In this document: in pieces, positions 1 to 12,235 of the stretch
Position numbering within the stretch: the first letter of the stretch is position 1
Layout of the letters: each line of letters opens with the position of its first letter
Assembly (NCBI GenBank): GCA_028023455.1
Contig: JAQFVV010012544.1
Coordinates: 310,001 to 374,000 of the forward strand
DNA length: 64,000 nt
Origin: Epiperipatus broadwayi
Lineage: Eukaryota > Onychophora > Udeonychophora > Euonychophora > Peripatidae
Direction: 5' to 3'
Program-made: the position numbers and the translations under genes
The notes under the pieces: model-generated
What the model was told of the DNA's origin: nothing
Seen by the model: the letters and a program-made list of their open reading frames with translations, nothing else
The model's database searches: none

Positions 1-1490
1 GGGGTGAAAAAAATTTTTTTTTAGAAATTAAAAATCTCATATCTAACATATAGACTAAATTATGTCTGTATTTTATTAAATGTATAATATTGTTTTATTA
101 AGTGCATAGAAGGGGATATAGATCTCACGCACAGTAAATCTTTGAACCTGTTTGTTTATAAAAGCTTAAATATTAAACTAAATGAATGATATTTTTTTAA
201 GTGAAAGTTTAATATAATAGTTAGGAAATTTAATCTGTTTAGTAAAGCGATCGTTTAATAATTAATTTGGGGGAATGATTGTAAAATTTTAAAATTATGA
301 CATAGTTTTATACTACTTGAAATTTTCTACAAGTAGATGATAAATAATATTAAAATAATGTGCGTACTTGTGCGTGTGTATGTGTGTGATTTTGGGATTT
401 TAATTACAAAAGTAATCTTAAAGTTTTATATGAGCAATTATTTTCTATCAATTTTGAATAAATTAATCATCTTCTTCATTCATAAATCTCAAATCAAAAT
501 TATAGTCTATTTATTGAAAGATTTTCTCTCACATTTTTCTTTCCACATATTATTTTTTATTAAGTGCAGGAAAATTTTCTCAAGCATACATGTGGGATAA
601 AATCAAATTGCGAATAATTTGTGTCAAAATTAGATTAATGAACTAATTAACACCTAATAACATGGGTCAATGGTTAAATGGGTAAGTCAGGAGAATGATG
701 GATGGGTGGAGCTTATAAAGGGTAACTGATTAAGGAGGGTCCATGTTAAGTGAACATGTAATAATTTTTAGTTTATCCGTCATCGCCTGACTTATGAATA
801 ATAAAATTTAAGTGTATAGTTTTTATTATAAAATATGTCACTAGATAGCCCAGTGAGACACACCAAATTTTCTTCGGAAGTCAATTGTAACTAAGATTTT
901 TCCTGCTCAACTGAAGTCATAAATCATGCTTAATTTGATATATCTAATTTGGATCGTCCAATCTCGCTAGCATAAAGTATTCCGGGTATAAACTTTTATT
1001 GATATTTATTCTGTCATAAATATTTTACTTATAGTACTTGAATGGATATTTTTAATTGTTGCGACCGCGCATTTGTGTTATATTTATTAGCAGACAAAAT
1101 AAAATTTTAGCTTCAGTTTACTGTTTTAATTATTATCATCAAAGAAAAACTTTTGCATTGTCATGAGAAAAAAACTTTAGCAGAAATGTTTAAAATAGAA
1201 TATCTGTTAGAATAACCAATTTAAATTAAAATGCAAAAAAATAGTAGCTGAACAACTGTTGAATGAATCTTTAAATTTACTACGGCGCATTTATTTTAAA
1301 CTAAATGTCTAAATAAATAGTAGAATTTTAATATTGAAAAGAAAAACCCAATGAATGATTGAATTCATCGAGCAAGGGAAAATAAATTAGAGAAATATAT
1401 AACCATCGAATGAGTGATATCACAAAGATATAAAGTTTTATAAGGAATTAATAAATTAACAAGGATCCTAATATTTAACGTAGCTACTTA
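1..1490. other. AT-rich stretch with nothing recognised
   Basis: This stretch is AT-rich, with stops in all frames. The only sizeable open frame (337-600, +) encodes a low-complexity hydrophobic peptide rich in Ile, Phe, Leu and Lys, as random AT-rich DNA does. I see no repeat shared with the rest of the window, no tRNA-like boxes and no splice-flanked coding stretch. Confidence 0.5.
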
Positions 1491-1622
1491 CTTATTAAAA
1501 TGTGCATCTTTAAATTCAGTTTTACTAAATAAAAATTGTCAATGGGATAACTTTGAATTCATTTTAAAATGTGCATCTTTAGATTTAGTTCTACTAAATA
1601 AGCATTGCCAGTTGGATAAGGC
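1491..1622. repeat. Imperfect tandem repeat, two units of about 69 bp
   Basis: Two adjacent units both contain the order AAAATGTGCATCTTTA, then TTTACTAAATAA or TCTACTAAATAA, then a TTGNCANTNGGATAA tail. The second unit is slightly diverged. No function is apparent. The open frame that starts inside the second unit (1612-1818, +, 68 codons) has no recognisable domain, and I do not call it a gene. Confidence 0.6.
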
Positions 1623-4600
1623 CATGGAGCAGACTAGATGCATTCTGCAGGGGAAATATAGAAAACAAAACACTACAATTATGTCAACTTACAAAGGTAG
1701 GTCTGTACCAGCCATAAGGGCCTCAACGTTTGTCTTATGTGCACTTTGGTGCACTAGGTGTGCATTCATATTGGGTAATAACCCAGAAGGCATCCAGCCA
1801 CATTTGAAAATAAGTTAATTAAAATTCAAGTTAGAGACAAGCAGATCACCTGCCCGGATATTTATGCAGCTACTTGGTCCCTGCTTAGACAAACAGCAAA
1901 GTTATAAAGAATGAAGTTGCTGGTTTATGGATAAACTGTAAGTTTTTAATGATCCCAAAAATGATCATGTACTTTGGGTTTGAATGATAAACTATAATAT
2001 AAATGCTGTGAGATAAAGAAATTCATATAATGTCTTCCATGATATACCATGAGATTGGAAATCAAAAAACAATGATGAAATTATATCTCCTATTTCCAAA
2101 GAATTAAAGAAAGTATGATCCAGATTATGCTCCTATTGGACAGTAATATGTGTAATTGATATTTTTAAAGTGGATAGAATCATGTACAAATTGCCTATAT
2201 AGATATGTACTTTTAAAAAAAAAAGAATATTGTAGCACTCGAAATTGAACTGACAATAATAAGATTAAACATGTATCTTGCTATGGCATTGTAATACTAT
2301 GTAACTAAAAAGATTAATAAAGTTTACTATTGTTGAAACTTAAAGAATATGTGCTAGTTTAAATATGGATAAACTTTAATCTGCAATGGAGAACAATCTT
2401 GAATGATGCAGTGAGATAAAGGAGACTTTAAGTAAAAAAAAAATTATGTTTATTGCTATGCTATGTATTTAATTCTAATTGATTATGTATTTTAATTAAA
2501 GATTATAGTGACCCGGTATTAAATTCAAGTTAAGATAGCTAATATACTTTATCCATTACTTAAATGATTGAGCTAGTATTTTATTTTATTATGAAATGCC
2601 AGTGAAAATGTGAAAGTATGGAAGAGGTTTAGAAATATTACGTTGTCAATATTTTAAATGAATATTCCCACATTTATTTATTCACATATATTTTTTAAAG
2701 TGTTTGATTGTTATGCCCTGGAAAGTGAGTTAATTAAGATGTGTGTGCATTTCAAATAATGATGCCCATTTCTTAGTTTAAAGAGTTAACATTTAAATAA
2801 AATTTTATTCTTTAGTCGTATTAGACTAAATTTTGAATTGTCGATTCATGCATTAATACTATGAAACCCTTATGTACAGTGAGAGTGCAAATGACCTTTG
2901 TTTGTTTGAGGTGAGTTTAGTTCTTAGCACCTCGAAGGATGAGATGGAACATAGCTCTCTCACATTTAGATAGATTTCAATTGTGAAAGTATTTAGGGGA
3001 TCAACGATGTATTCCCAGCTCCATTATTATTCATTTACTTTGTAGGAAAAATATTTTTATATGGTTATAGTATGTGGTGATACCCTCTTTTATATTTGTA
3101 GTGATGAGCTCCTCACATATCTTATAGCCTCAGGTAGAAGGTAACCCTTAGGCCTATGATATTACCAAGATGTCATTGATTGATTTATTTTCTCTTGCAA
3201 AAATATTACTATTAGTATTTAAGATTGTATGAAATATTGTGTACTGTTTTAATAGATCATTAGCTATATTTTCTGTAGGGAATTATATGTAAAATCACAA
3301 TTCAGAAATTGATGCATAGTTTAGCTGAGCATAGCTAGCAGTTGGTAATGGAATTGATAATTACTTTAAATCTAGGATTTATAATTTGAACTCAAACAAG
3401 CAATGTGCATCATCTTCAGTTCAGGCTGAAGCAAGCCACCATTGAACTAGTAAGACCATGGTGAAAAAACTCATGTTGGGTCCATCGTAGATAATACAAA
3501 TATGTGTGTGCATGAATGTAGTTTCTTAATTATCCTATAAGTAGTAATGAGAAGTTAAGCATTAAGTCATGAGAAATAGTAGCTCACAAAATTAGTTATA
3601 AACTTAAATTGCAAAGTTACATTAAATTTTAAAAGATGCAAATTTATGAGTGGAATAAAATGAATCATTAGTTTAGTTTTAGAAGGGCTATAAGCTAAGT
3701 GTTTTAATAATAATTATATTATCATGATCTTAATATGGATGAAGACTGCTTTAGAATGAAAACAAAGTTAAATGAGATACTGCAGGTCAAAAATAGTTAT
3801 CAAATAATTTATAGAATAATCTTTTTTTATCCCCAGCAATAGTATGTAAGTGTCACTGTGGAGAAGAGAGCTCTGTCCAAGCTGGGATGGACTCTAAAAG
3901 ACTTATATCCCATAGCCAATATAGATCCATTTTAAATTCAGTTTGTAATCATTATTTCATTTTTTTTTATTGGATCGCTATGATGTTTTGTTTTATATTG
4001 TAGTATTTATTGTTTAATGTTAATAAATATTTTGTTTAAATTATAAACTTTGTTGTTGTGTCTTAATGCTTGGGTATTCTTTGATTCCATAAATTTAATA
4101 TATAAAATTTACAGAAAATATTCCATGATTTCCAGTACAGATGTGTCATGAAATCTCTTTGATAGGCATTGCTACTACATTAATGATTATTTATTTTTAC
4201 CATTCATTCATTGAGACTTAAGAATTGATCTGATAAAACTCGTTTATATGTGATATTATATGAATCATGTGAATAATTTTAAATAAATTTAAATTTTTAG
4301 TTTATCAAGTTTGTTGCATTAGGACTGTAATAAATGAACATCAAATCTCTTTTTCATTCCTGATATTTGAATGCATTCCCAGTCACTAAGGAACTAGTCA
4401 AAATTTATTGTAAATCATTATTGTGTTTAAATAACTGTTTAGTAGTTACTAATATTTATTATTATTATTATGATTTAGGAGTATTATCCTTAGTTAAGAA
4501 TAGACATTATCTTATAAAATGAGTGTATGTCTATTCAACTTAAAGTCACTGGGATAGTGTTCAGTGGTTTGCAATAAATTTGAAAGTGATTATTAGCTCC

Positions 4601-5380
4601 TTACCACAGGTCAAGATCCTGAGAGTGAGAGGTTTTATAGTCAGGAAGTGTTTCGAATAACAGGGTGATCATTAGTGATATAATAAGACTACAATAATGA
4701 GTTATTGAGTTAATAATAATACTGTACATTATGCTCCTGTGTGGTTGTGTAAGATGGTATTGCATTGAGCCATTGGTGGTAGTGAAGTGTTGGAGAGACA
4801 TAACATTTAAAAGTAGTTAATTGTAATTTGGGAGGGTGGTCTATGTGGAGAACAGAGAGATAGTTAATAGGTTGGGAGTGGGTAGTGAAGACTCCTCTTC
4901 TTCTTTTATTTTAATAATAAGATTTTATTATTTCTTGTGAGTCTGAATTTCAAAGTTCTTTGCATAGATTACCAACCTATTCCCATCAACTTAATATAAT
5001 AAATTAGAGAACTAGATTGTTGCAGCTACCATAAGAGATCATATAGCTGTTGGATTTGTATGATTTGTGTATGAGTTTGTGAAGGAAAGTTGCTTTTCTT
5101 TTTAATAATTTGACATTAATTCATTTATGTTATAATTACGAGTTCAAAAACTAAAATTAAATATACTTTTTTACAACTTAAATCATTATTATAATAATTA
5201 TACAAAATGTTAATTTTTAAAGTATTTGCAACTTGCCTCTCTCATGGACTGACTATTTGTCAGATGCTAATTATCTCAAGATGGCACTGCAACTAGTAGA
5301 TATAGTTACAATTTGGCACCCTAGTGAATACATTATTACACATATACATTTATATATCTCTCTCCATCCCTCCCTATTAT
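1623..5380. other. Unassigned AT-rich intergenic or intronic DNA
   Basis: Nearly 4 kb with no recognised gene or element. The part at about 1625-1910 is somewhat less AT-rich and could be an eroded repeat, but I cannot classify it. A short (ATT)n run lies near 4455-4470. Open frames here are short and low in complexity. Confidence 0.45.
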
Positions 5381-7500
5381 AACGATCCAGAGATTATGAG
5401 ACTTAACATAATCTACACTACAGGGCGCCACTAGGCATTTGAACCTAGAAAATTTATAAAGTAAGCAGATATGTAAGTCAAAAAAAAAATTTTTTTTTTT
5501 TTTTAATTTAATATATTTTGATTCCGGTCGTTAGCCCATTGTCACTAGCTCAGTGAAATAGCAGAGATTTACATTTTATAATAAATTCTTATCTAAGAAT
5601 ATATATAAAAAAAAAAATAAGCCACTGCCAGTAATTATACACACAAACATTTATTTTCGCACATATATAATATTTAAAATTGTTTTAGTATCAGTTTACA
5701 TTTTAAAATTTAACTTACATTTTTTTACTTTGATTTTAATTTACATTTTAATTTTTATAAATTTACATTTTAATTTTTATAAGTTTGCACAGATGGGTTT
5801 ATAAAAGTGTGTTTTAAAATGTTGAGTATAGATCGGTTACATAGATTACACGGTCAAAAAACATTTCAAAATAAACATAAACGATCAAAATACAAAGTCA
5901 TTGATACCGTCAATTGCATAGGGAATACAAGAAACCCAATGGTATTCATCATAAGATACCGCATCCGAATAAATGCATTTTAGATACTCACTGTAAGGTA
6001 TCATTATTTACCGAATGTCTATATATTTTGATCAAATATGAAAACCAAAAACATAATTAACCGATAACGAATCCATGCAATGTCCATACCCAACTTAAAT
6101 TTAATGCATTTTTATTTAGAGTGTTGAGTATGAATAGACTACATAGATTTGCATTTGAAAGAAAATATTCTATCCTTATTTAACCTTAGGCCAAAAGTTT
6201 GCAGTCAAACCAATGTCAATTCATCTGATATATCGATGCATTCAATGTAATACGAAATACGGCAGCACAAAAGGTTAAGAGAAGAAATTGCCTCTCATCA
6301 GATAGAAATACTACATTTATCTGACAAGAAGAGCAATATAAAAAAAAAACTCCATAGGAAAGGACTGCGATCATTTTGCCGACTTACAAATCACATTCCA
6401 TAGGCCAAAAAAGAAGGTGCGGTGTATAAAGCGATTCTGCCCATAGCGAATCTCATACTACATCTACTAATTACACCAATATATCCAATCCATTGACCTA
6501 ATTTAACTACGAAACAAATAACCTAAGATTACCCTCCCCTAATATAACTTTACAAATCTATATAGCCGTTCATGCCCGACTTAAGTTTAACATTTATATA
6601 ATTTAATTTAACGGAAAACAGAAATCATAATAAAAAAAAAAACTTGAAAGAACAAAAAAAAATAAATGAATAAATGGAAATGATTTAAAAAAAAAGAAAT
6701 ACATCAATAAAAAGAATTAATAAGGAATTTAGTTTGGTCAGATAGGATTCTATTTCTATTTTTTTTTAAATACTGGGAAAGTTTATATTTTAAAGTTCTT
6801 AATGTTTTCAAATTAATATTGTTCATTAGATTTTATAAAGTTTTTACAGTTTTAATAAGTCTGTAGTTTCTAATTTCTTGCAGTTGCTTGTCATTTGGAG
6901 CCAGCATTAATTCCCTCAATGTCCTATGGTCCTTAATCTTGGAAAACGATGTCATTTCTCTTTCCTTTTTTAACGAGATTGAAGGGATTGAAGAGTGCAT
7001 CTTTTCAATCCCTTCTCCTTCAACTCCGCACTAACACATCTAGTCACATCTCTTCTATTTTCTTTACTCAACTCCTTTTTATAGTAGCCTTTCAGATCCA
7101 GTGGACATTATGTCACGACGATGTGATGGTCTTTTCGCTGAGGTCCGCAGCCATTGTTTTTCTCTCCTATCTGACTGTTGCTTATACATTTGAATGCCCA
7201 AGGGCTAGTTCACTTTGACTAATTAAAATAATCATTTCCATTTCTGATTAATTAATGTGTTTTCCAAACTTAAAGATATATTTTTATCTCTAAATCTTTT
7301 TGTTGAAAGATTTAGTTTTTCTATTTTTAATAAAGTTTTATTTTAATAATTTTTTTTATCTGTGCGATTTTATATATATATGAGTTTAAGATGATTTTTT
7401 TAATTTTCAATTTTTAATTCTTAAAAAAAAGTTTTTATTTGCAAACTTTTATTTTTTTCATGTTTAATAATAAAAAAACAATGTAATGTCATCTGTGCCC
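5381..7500 (+). mobile_element. 2.1-kb non-coding dispersed element, copy A (unrecognised family)
   Basis: This 2.12-kb segment recurs in reverse orientation at 28671-30802, and the two copies align over essentially their whole length. One end carries AACGATCC followed by a short GC-richer block (GGGCGCC); the other carries a stretch ending in CATCTGTGCC. The ends are not inverted repeats of each other, and I see no clear target-site duplication. No coding domain is visible: the longest frame (6949-7218) is not conserved as protein in the second copy. A 12-bp perfect hairpin (GAAGGGATTGAA with its complement, 6981-7015) lies near one end. Candidate identities are a non-autonomous retroelement, a solo LTR or a non-autonomous DNA transposon; I cannot choose between them. 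Strand is arbitrary. Confidence 0.8.
6981..7015. other. Conserved 12-bp hairpin inside the 2.1-kb element
   Basis: GAAGGGATTGAA at 6981-6992 is followed after 11 nt by its exact complement TTCAATCCCTTC at 7004-7015. The second copy of the element keeps the same stem at 29179-29213 with a different loop (the loop reads inverted, as expected for the opposite orientation). Retention of a perfect stem in two diverged copies suggests a structured RNA or a protein-binding palindrome, but two copies are too few to prove selection. Confidence 0.6.
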
Positions 7501-7705
7501 ATTACACTATCCACCTACATCTTTATAAGTCTAAACTGGAAGATTACAGGAGGTGGATTAGTTGAATGTGGCTTGCTCAACATACAAAATGAGGCTGAAG
7601 GATTGGTAAGATTATATATATATACAATTATATCTCAGATTTATTTGTGTATACATTTGTATCTTGTCAATATTAGCATTTAATCAATGTTATCCAATGT
7701 AGTTT

Positions 7706-7820
7706 GTCAAGCATTGTTAGCTGAGAGGTCATCACAGCTGCCTTGCAAGCAAGCAGTTGGTTGCAGACAGTTGTTGTGGATTCACCTCCTGGCCAATGCA
7801 TTGACATATGGAAAAAAAAA
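7706..7820 (+). mobile_element. tRNA-derived SINE, copy 1
   Basis: The copy begins GTCAAGC, carries a box A-like TTAGCTGAGAGGT and a diverged box B-like stretch (GGATTCACCTCC), then a short tail ATTGACATATGG and a run of nine A residues. It aligns with the copies at 10247, 44886 and 51959. It is more diverged than the 44886 copy. I do not see a clear target-site duplication. It lies just beside the old RTE fragment that starts near 7880. Confidence 0.75.
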
Positions 7821-7879
7821 TTAACACATTTCTGCAAACACTTTTTGGATGATTTCTACACCTAGATTATATCTCCTAT

Positions 7880-9357
7880 GATCTAATAAAAATGTTGACA
7901 TTATTTTAATATCGACTGTATAGCAATCTAAAATATATGCTTGCTTCTTTTTAATAAATAAATAAATACTATAGGCACAAAAGGAATTTGAATTTATCCT
8001 TTTACATGAATTAAAATATTACAGACCTAACATCTAATATCTCTTTTTATACTTTTTAAATAATACAAGTACATTTTTAATGACTTGATAATATTACATC
8101 AGTTAGATATTTAATGTATAGGCCTATCAACATTTTTTTTTACTTTTTGCCTCAGTCATTTTTTAAAATATCTTTATCATTTTCATTATTTGTTAAAATT
8201 TTTACATCTTTCATAGATTTAATCATATGTTTGACTTCTTAAATTTAAAAGCGTTATAATTTTCAAGCCTTTTGTCATAATAGTAAAGACTACTTTATTT
8301 GCATGCTTTTTATTACCATTTAGTTGTTTATAGAATTTGTATACATATTTCATGATGTAATCTTTTTAGTCTTAATATCATTTTTTTTTTACTTATTACA
8401 AAAATAATTTTCCTTCTTATATCAAGATGTTTTATAACTTTAGTAATTCATTCTTATTTATAACTTTTCTTTTGCCATTCTTTTTACATTATATTCATTA
8501 ATGATTTACTGCTTAATCTGTTTCTTTTATATCTGTTAAATGTATATCAGTTATTTTTTACTGGAGCATTTAAATTTAAATAATTCTAGAAGTATATTAA
8601 TATTTTAAAATAATTGTTGATATCTAGTTTTATATTCATTAGAACATTTCTGGAGATGTTTGCATTTTTATCTTTGCATTAGTACATATTTTAAGAAAAT
8701 TTTTTATGTTGAATCTAATATTAAGCACATTAAATTACTGAAATAGAGATTTTCTGTTACAGTAAAAAAATAATCCAATTTTGCTCTACTTTCATTTGCA
8801 TTCTTTTTTGTTAATTTTGTTTTGCATTTTTCTAAAAAAAAAAAAAAAAAAAAAAAGCAGAAGAAATTCTTATTTCTTTCTGTTCATTCCATAAGTCTAT
8901 GTATTTTCTCATTTCTTGTCTAACCCAAATTTATTCATAACATTTTAAAATCATTTTCCAATTCTAGTTTTAAAACATTTCAAGATTATGTTTATTAGTC
9001 TGATCAAAAAATGATACATATCTGATGTAAAAATCCTTTATTTTTTATTCCAATGATAACTTATTGGGGTTAAAAGTGAATTATTTACATTTGATATTTT
9101 CAGCTGAATTACATAATGATTTTTATCACTTTGTGTTTGATATACCCTTAATTTGTAATGGAAGTTTTGATCTTTCATTAATAATAAATCTCATCATTTG
9201 TGTCTTCAATATTTGTGTTTTTATAATAAAATGTATGCATATTTTTCAAATTAATTGTTTTTTTATTTTTTCTTGAAACTTCACCAAATTTGAAGAACAT
9301 TTCTTTTAATATTACAGTATTCATATCTCAATTTGAATAGTTTTTCTTGAAATTACA
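7880..9357 (-). pseudogene. Old RTE LINE fragment, endonuclease and start of RT
   Basis: Read on the minus strand, this stretch follows the intact RTE of the window (about 13440-14990) block by block: the endonuclease region at about 8770-9310, the linker at about 8240-8770 and the start of the RT near 8020-8140. Examples are the match of 8771-8810 to 14421-14460 and of 9064-9110 to 14730-14785. It carries many stops and indels, including an A run at 8833-8857. The 3' half is missing at the low-coordinate end. Nothing here can be translated; it is a molecular fossil. Confidence 0.8.
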
Positions 9358-9780
9358 AAACATTTTTATTTATCATCATCATCATCATTTTCAATTATTA
9401 TCAATTCACTGCAGGATGAATGTTTTTTCTAGTTCATTTCTCTCTAATTCCAAGTTTCTCTTCAATAGAGCACATCAGAAAACTTCTTTATTTCATGCAC
9501 TTGTCTTACATGTGGGCTCATCTGGGTCTTTTAAAATCAGTTTGACACTGATTTCAGTCTTCAGTTGTCCATCTATTATCATGTCTTCAAGTAATATGTC
9601 TAGCCTAATTTCATTACCATTTTTTAATTCTGTGAATGATGTTAGTTATAGTCTCTCACTAATATATTTTATTTCCAATTTCTTCATGTTAATCTAAACA
9701 TATATTTCTATATCCTTCATAACTAAAGTCTCTGAATTGCTCTTCTATTCAACATCCAATTTGAAATATGTCATCTATAT
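9358..9780 (-). pseudogene. Old RTE LINE 3' fragment
   Basis: The stretch starts with the (TCA)n run typical of this family's 3' end, followed on the plus strand by a diverged copy of the 3' terminal block (…CACTGCAGGATGA…) and about 370 bp matching 12240-12640 of the intact element. It is truncated at its 5' side and abuts the 5' end of the neighbouring fossil, so the two are probably separate insertions in the same orientation. The open frame at 9347-9697 on the plus strand is an antisense shadow. Confidence 0.8.
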
Positions 9781-10231
9781 GTTATTTGTATAAAAAAGTT
9801 TTTGGCTATAATTTCAAAAATCTAAATAAAATTAACATAATTTGGGAGAACATTTTCAGATATTATTAATATATTTAGTGGTATAACTCTTAGATCAGCC
9901 AACTAATCAAGTAAATCATTGTTATTGTTTTAAATTCTAGTTTACATATTATTGTCATGATACTTATGGAAGAGTTCCACATAAACAATTTTTTTTTTTA
10001 CTAGAAAATATACTTTAATTTGTGTGACCTGAGAAACTAATTGTTATGAAATAATTTCACTTTTCATGATCAGTTTTTATTTGAATAAACTAAACAAAAT
10101 ACACTAACTGTCTTGTTGAAAAAAACTGGCTGGTAATTTGAAGTTTAAGATTAGGCTTTTGAAACAACTATATATCGTGCAGAAATAAAGTAATGAACTC
10201 AGGATCTGGATGTCCTTGGATTGAAGTTCAA
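9781..10231. other. AT-rich spacer, nothing recognised
   Basis: No coding potential, tRNA-like boxes or match to other repeats in the window was seen here. Confidence 0.4.
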
Positions 10232-10363
10232 ATCTATTCAATTCTTTCATATGTCATAGCATCGGCCGGGACGCGAACCCACAACCGTCTGCAACCAATT
10301 ACTTGCTTGCATGGCGGCTGCGATACCTCTCGGCTAACAACGCAAGACATCTATTCAATTCTT
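10232..10363 (-). mobile_element. tRNA-derived SINE, copy 2, with 15-bp target-site duplication
   Basis: A SINE on the minus strand (10247-10348) is flanked by perfect 15-bp direct repeats ATCTATTCAATTCTT at 10232-10246 and 10349-10363. On the minus strand it shows box A TTAGCCGAGAGGT, box B GGTTCGCGTCC and the tail GATGCTATGACATATGA. The GC-rich body stands out sharply from the AT-rich flanks. The perfect duplication shows a target-primed insertion and suggests a fairly recent one. The open frame over it (10193-10405) is not a gene. Confidence 0.9.
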
Positions 10364-10678
10364 GTGATCAAGAATCACCTGATTTTCAAATTCAAAATTA
10401 TTTGATTATTTTATAGAATAAATTATTTTCTAAAAGCAAAGAATAAAAATAAATACTATAGATCAAAATATAGATAATATATTGATCAGTTTAGTATCAA
10501 ATAAAATTAAAACATGAGGTCATATTAAAACTGATTTTAGTACTTATAACTTTTAACTTATGTTTCATATAAAAATAACTATATACATAATAATTATGAA
10601 AAGAAATACATTTAACAGCATAATAAATAATATTCTTGTAGTGTATAGAAACCATTCCTTATCGTGCATAAAAATGAT

Positions 10679-11155
10679 GCAGTGAAAATTATACTACAGA
10701 AATATTACTTATTATTGGATAATCTCTAATCTAATAAATGATTAATAAAAATTATTAATATTCTTTCATTAAGTGATTTGAGTCAATGTTGTGAGGTCAG
10801 CATGCTTGACACATCAAATAAACTAGTGATTTGCTATCTATCTATCTATGTGTGTATATATACATACTGAAAAATGATAAAGATATGTGTAAGAGATTGT
10901 GGTCTGGGCCAACTGGTGAGTGCTGCTTCAGCAAGAAATGTGCATCTTGAGGATTGTAAATCTTTTACATATATCTTTGGTTATACGTTTATGATTATAT
11001 CCTTCTACAAGGTGTTAAAATTAATTAGAAACCAGTCCCTACTTTACAAGAGAGTGGTGTAGTAAAAATTTACACTACAGAAATATTATTTATTATTGAA
11101 TAATTATTAGTCTAATGAATGAATAATACAAATTATTAATATACATTTAGTAGTT
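10679..11155. repeat. Direct repeat pair about 377 bp apart
   Basis: The block at 10679-10780 (containing ACTACAGAAATATTA) recurs in the same orientation at 11056-11155 with scattered differences. The DNA between them holds a small (TATC)n run and a short open frame (10874-11062) without a domain. The repeats could be the remains of a tandem duplication or of two insertions of one AT-rich repeat. No LTR signals are visible. Confidence 0.55.
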
Positions 11156-11930
11156 TCTCTCATTGTATAACACATCTTACATTTATTTATATTTTTGTTT
11201 AGGAATAAGGAAAAAAAAGTTTACGTTTTATTGCAATGCATTTCATTGTATAATCATTTTTATGCTAAAATGTGAATAAATTAGTAAATGCTTGAAGATA
11301 AGAAAAACATTTTTCATTGGCAGTTTATTTAAATACAGAATTCTTCTGTCTTTTGAAAGACTTATTTTACTTGCAGATTTTATTAAGCCAGTACAGGTGA
11401 AAAGACTTTCAAAAAATCTTCTAGAAGGATCAAAGTTTTAAAAAATTGCTGAAAAAAAAAGTCAGGCAAAAAATTTCAATCCTTTTTAAATTTAGTCATT
11501 AGTATATCGAATATTCTACTGGGAATTTTTATCTAATTACAAAGTATTATGTTAATACTAAATAGATTAAAATTAATTACGTTGCTCAAATTCTTAATTA
11601 AAATCCATACTTGTAAGCATGGCTGACTAAAATGATCAAATTAAGTTATTATAGTATTAAACATTAAATTCATTAGAAATAAATATTTAGAAAATTTAAC
11701 AAACAACATAACTTTGTGTATGTACATGTATGTGCGTAGATATATAATTAGAAGGAATGTGATCATGTGTATTAGTTGTATAAGATGGAGTTGATAGATG
11801 TGGAAAGCCTGAAAGTCTGAGTTCAAATCCTTTCTAATTATTTTAAGCTCAATATAGAAAATATACTTGTATTTACATTATATATATATATAATAAATCA
11901 TTGTTGTATTAATTGTTAAGATAGACGAGA
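11156..11930. other. AT-rich spacer, possible tRNA-like box B
   Basis: Mostly featureless. Near 11815-11832 the string CTGAGTTCAAATCC resembles a Pol III box B. An upstream box A is not convincing, so this is at best an eroded SINE fragment. Confidence 0.3.
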
Positions 11931-11939
11931 CTCTATTAT

Positions 11940-12210
11940 TGGGGTTTCATTTACATTTAAATATAGAGAAGATGCTTTTATTTACTGTATACTAAAAAGA
12001 AGAAAAAGTATTTTCAACAACTATTGACGTTTTTAAATTTAACTTGAAGGGTGGGGGGAGAAGCGTCCAGAAATTAATTAAATAAATCCCTTGCTATAAA
12101 AAATAAGGGTTGACTCAATTAATTTCTGGACCTCTCCCCCCTTCCCCCATGCTTTTATTTTAGGTTAAATATAAAAATTCCAATTATGGTTGAAGAAACA
12201 CTTTTTTTAT
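11940..12210. repeat. Palindromic repeat (MITE-like) hosting the RTE insertion, left part
   Basis: The core is a large inverted repeat: GTCCAGAAATTAATT at 12065 pairs with AATTAATTTCTGGAC ending at 12131, extended outward by a G-rich strand at 12049-12060 and a C-rich strand at 12132-12148. The family has a second, uninterrupted copy at about 33365-33620. At the present locus the right arm appears to stop at about 12210, where the RTE begins, and to resume at about 15569 beyond the RTE. The repeat is therefore older than the LINE. It has no coding capacity. Confidence 0.7.
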
Positions 12211-12235
12211 TTCTTTTTCATCATCATCATCATTA

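Noticed and set aside
5430-5575. tRNA gene in the 2.1-kb element (TAGCTCAGTG and AGGTTCAAATGCC strings)
   Set aside because: The box A-like string is on one strand and the box B-like string on the other, in the wrong order, so they cannot form one Pol III promoter or a tRNA fold. The mirrored copy near 30630-30750 has the same problem.
6949-7218. 89-codon frame inside the 2.1-kb element
   Set aside because: The reverse-oriented copy at 28671-30802 does not keep this frame, so it is not under coding constraint.
10679-11155. LTR retrotransposon with about 100-bp LTRs
   Set aside because: The direct repeats lack TG…CA ends, a primer-binding site, a polypurine tract and coding sequence.
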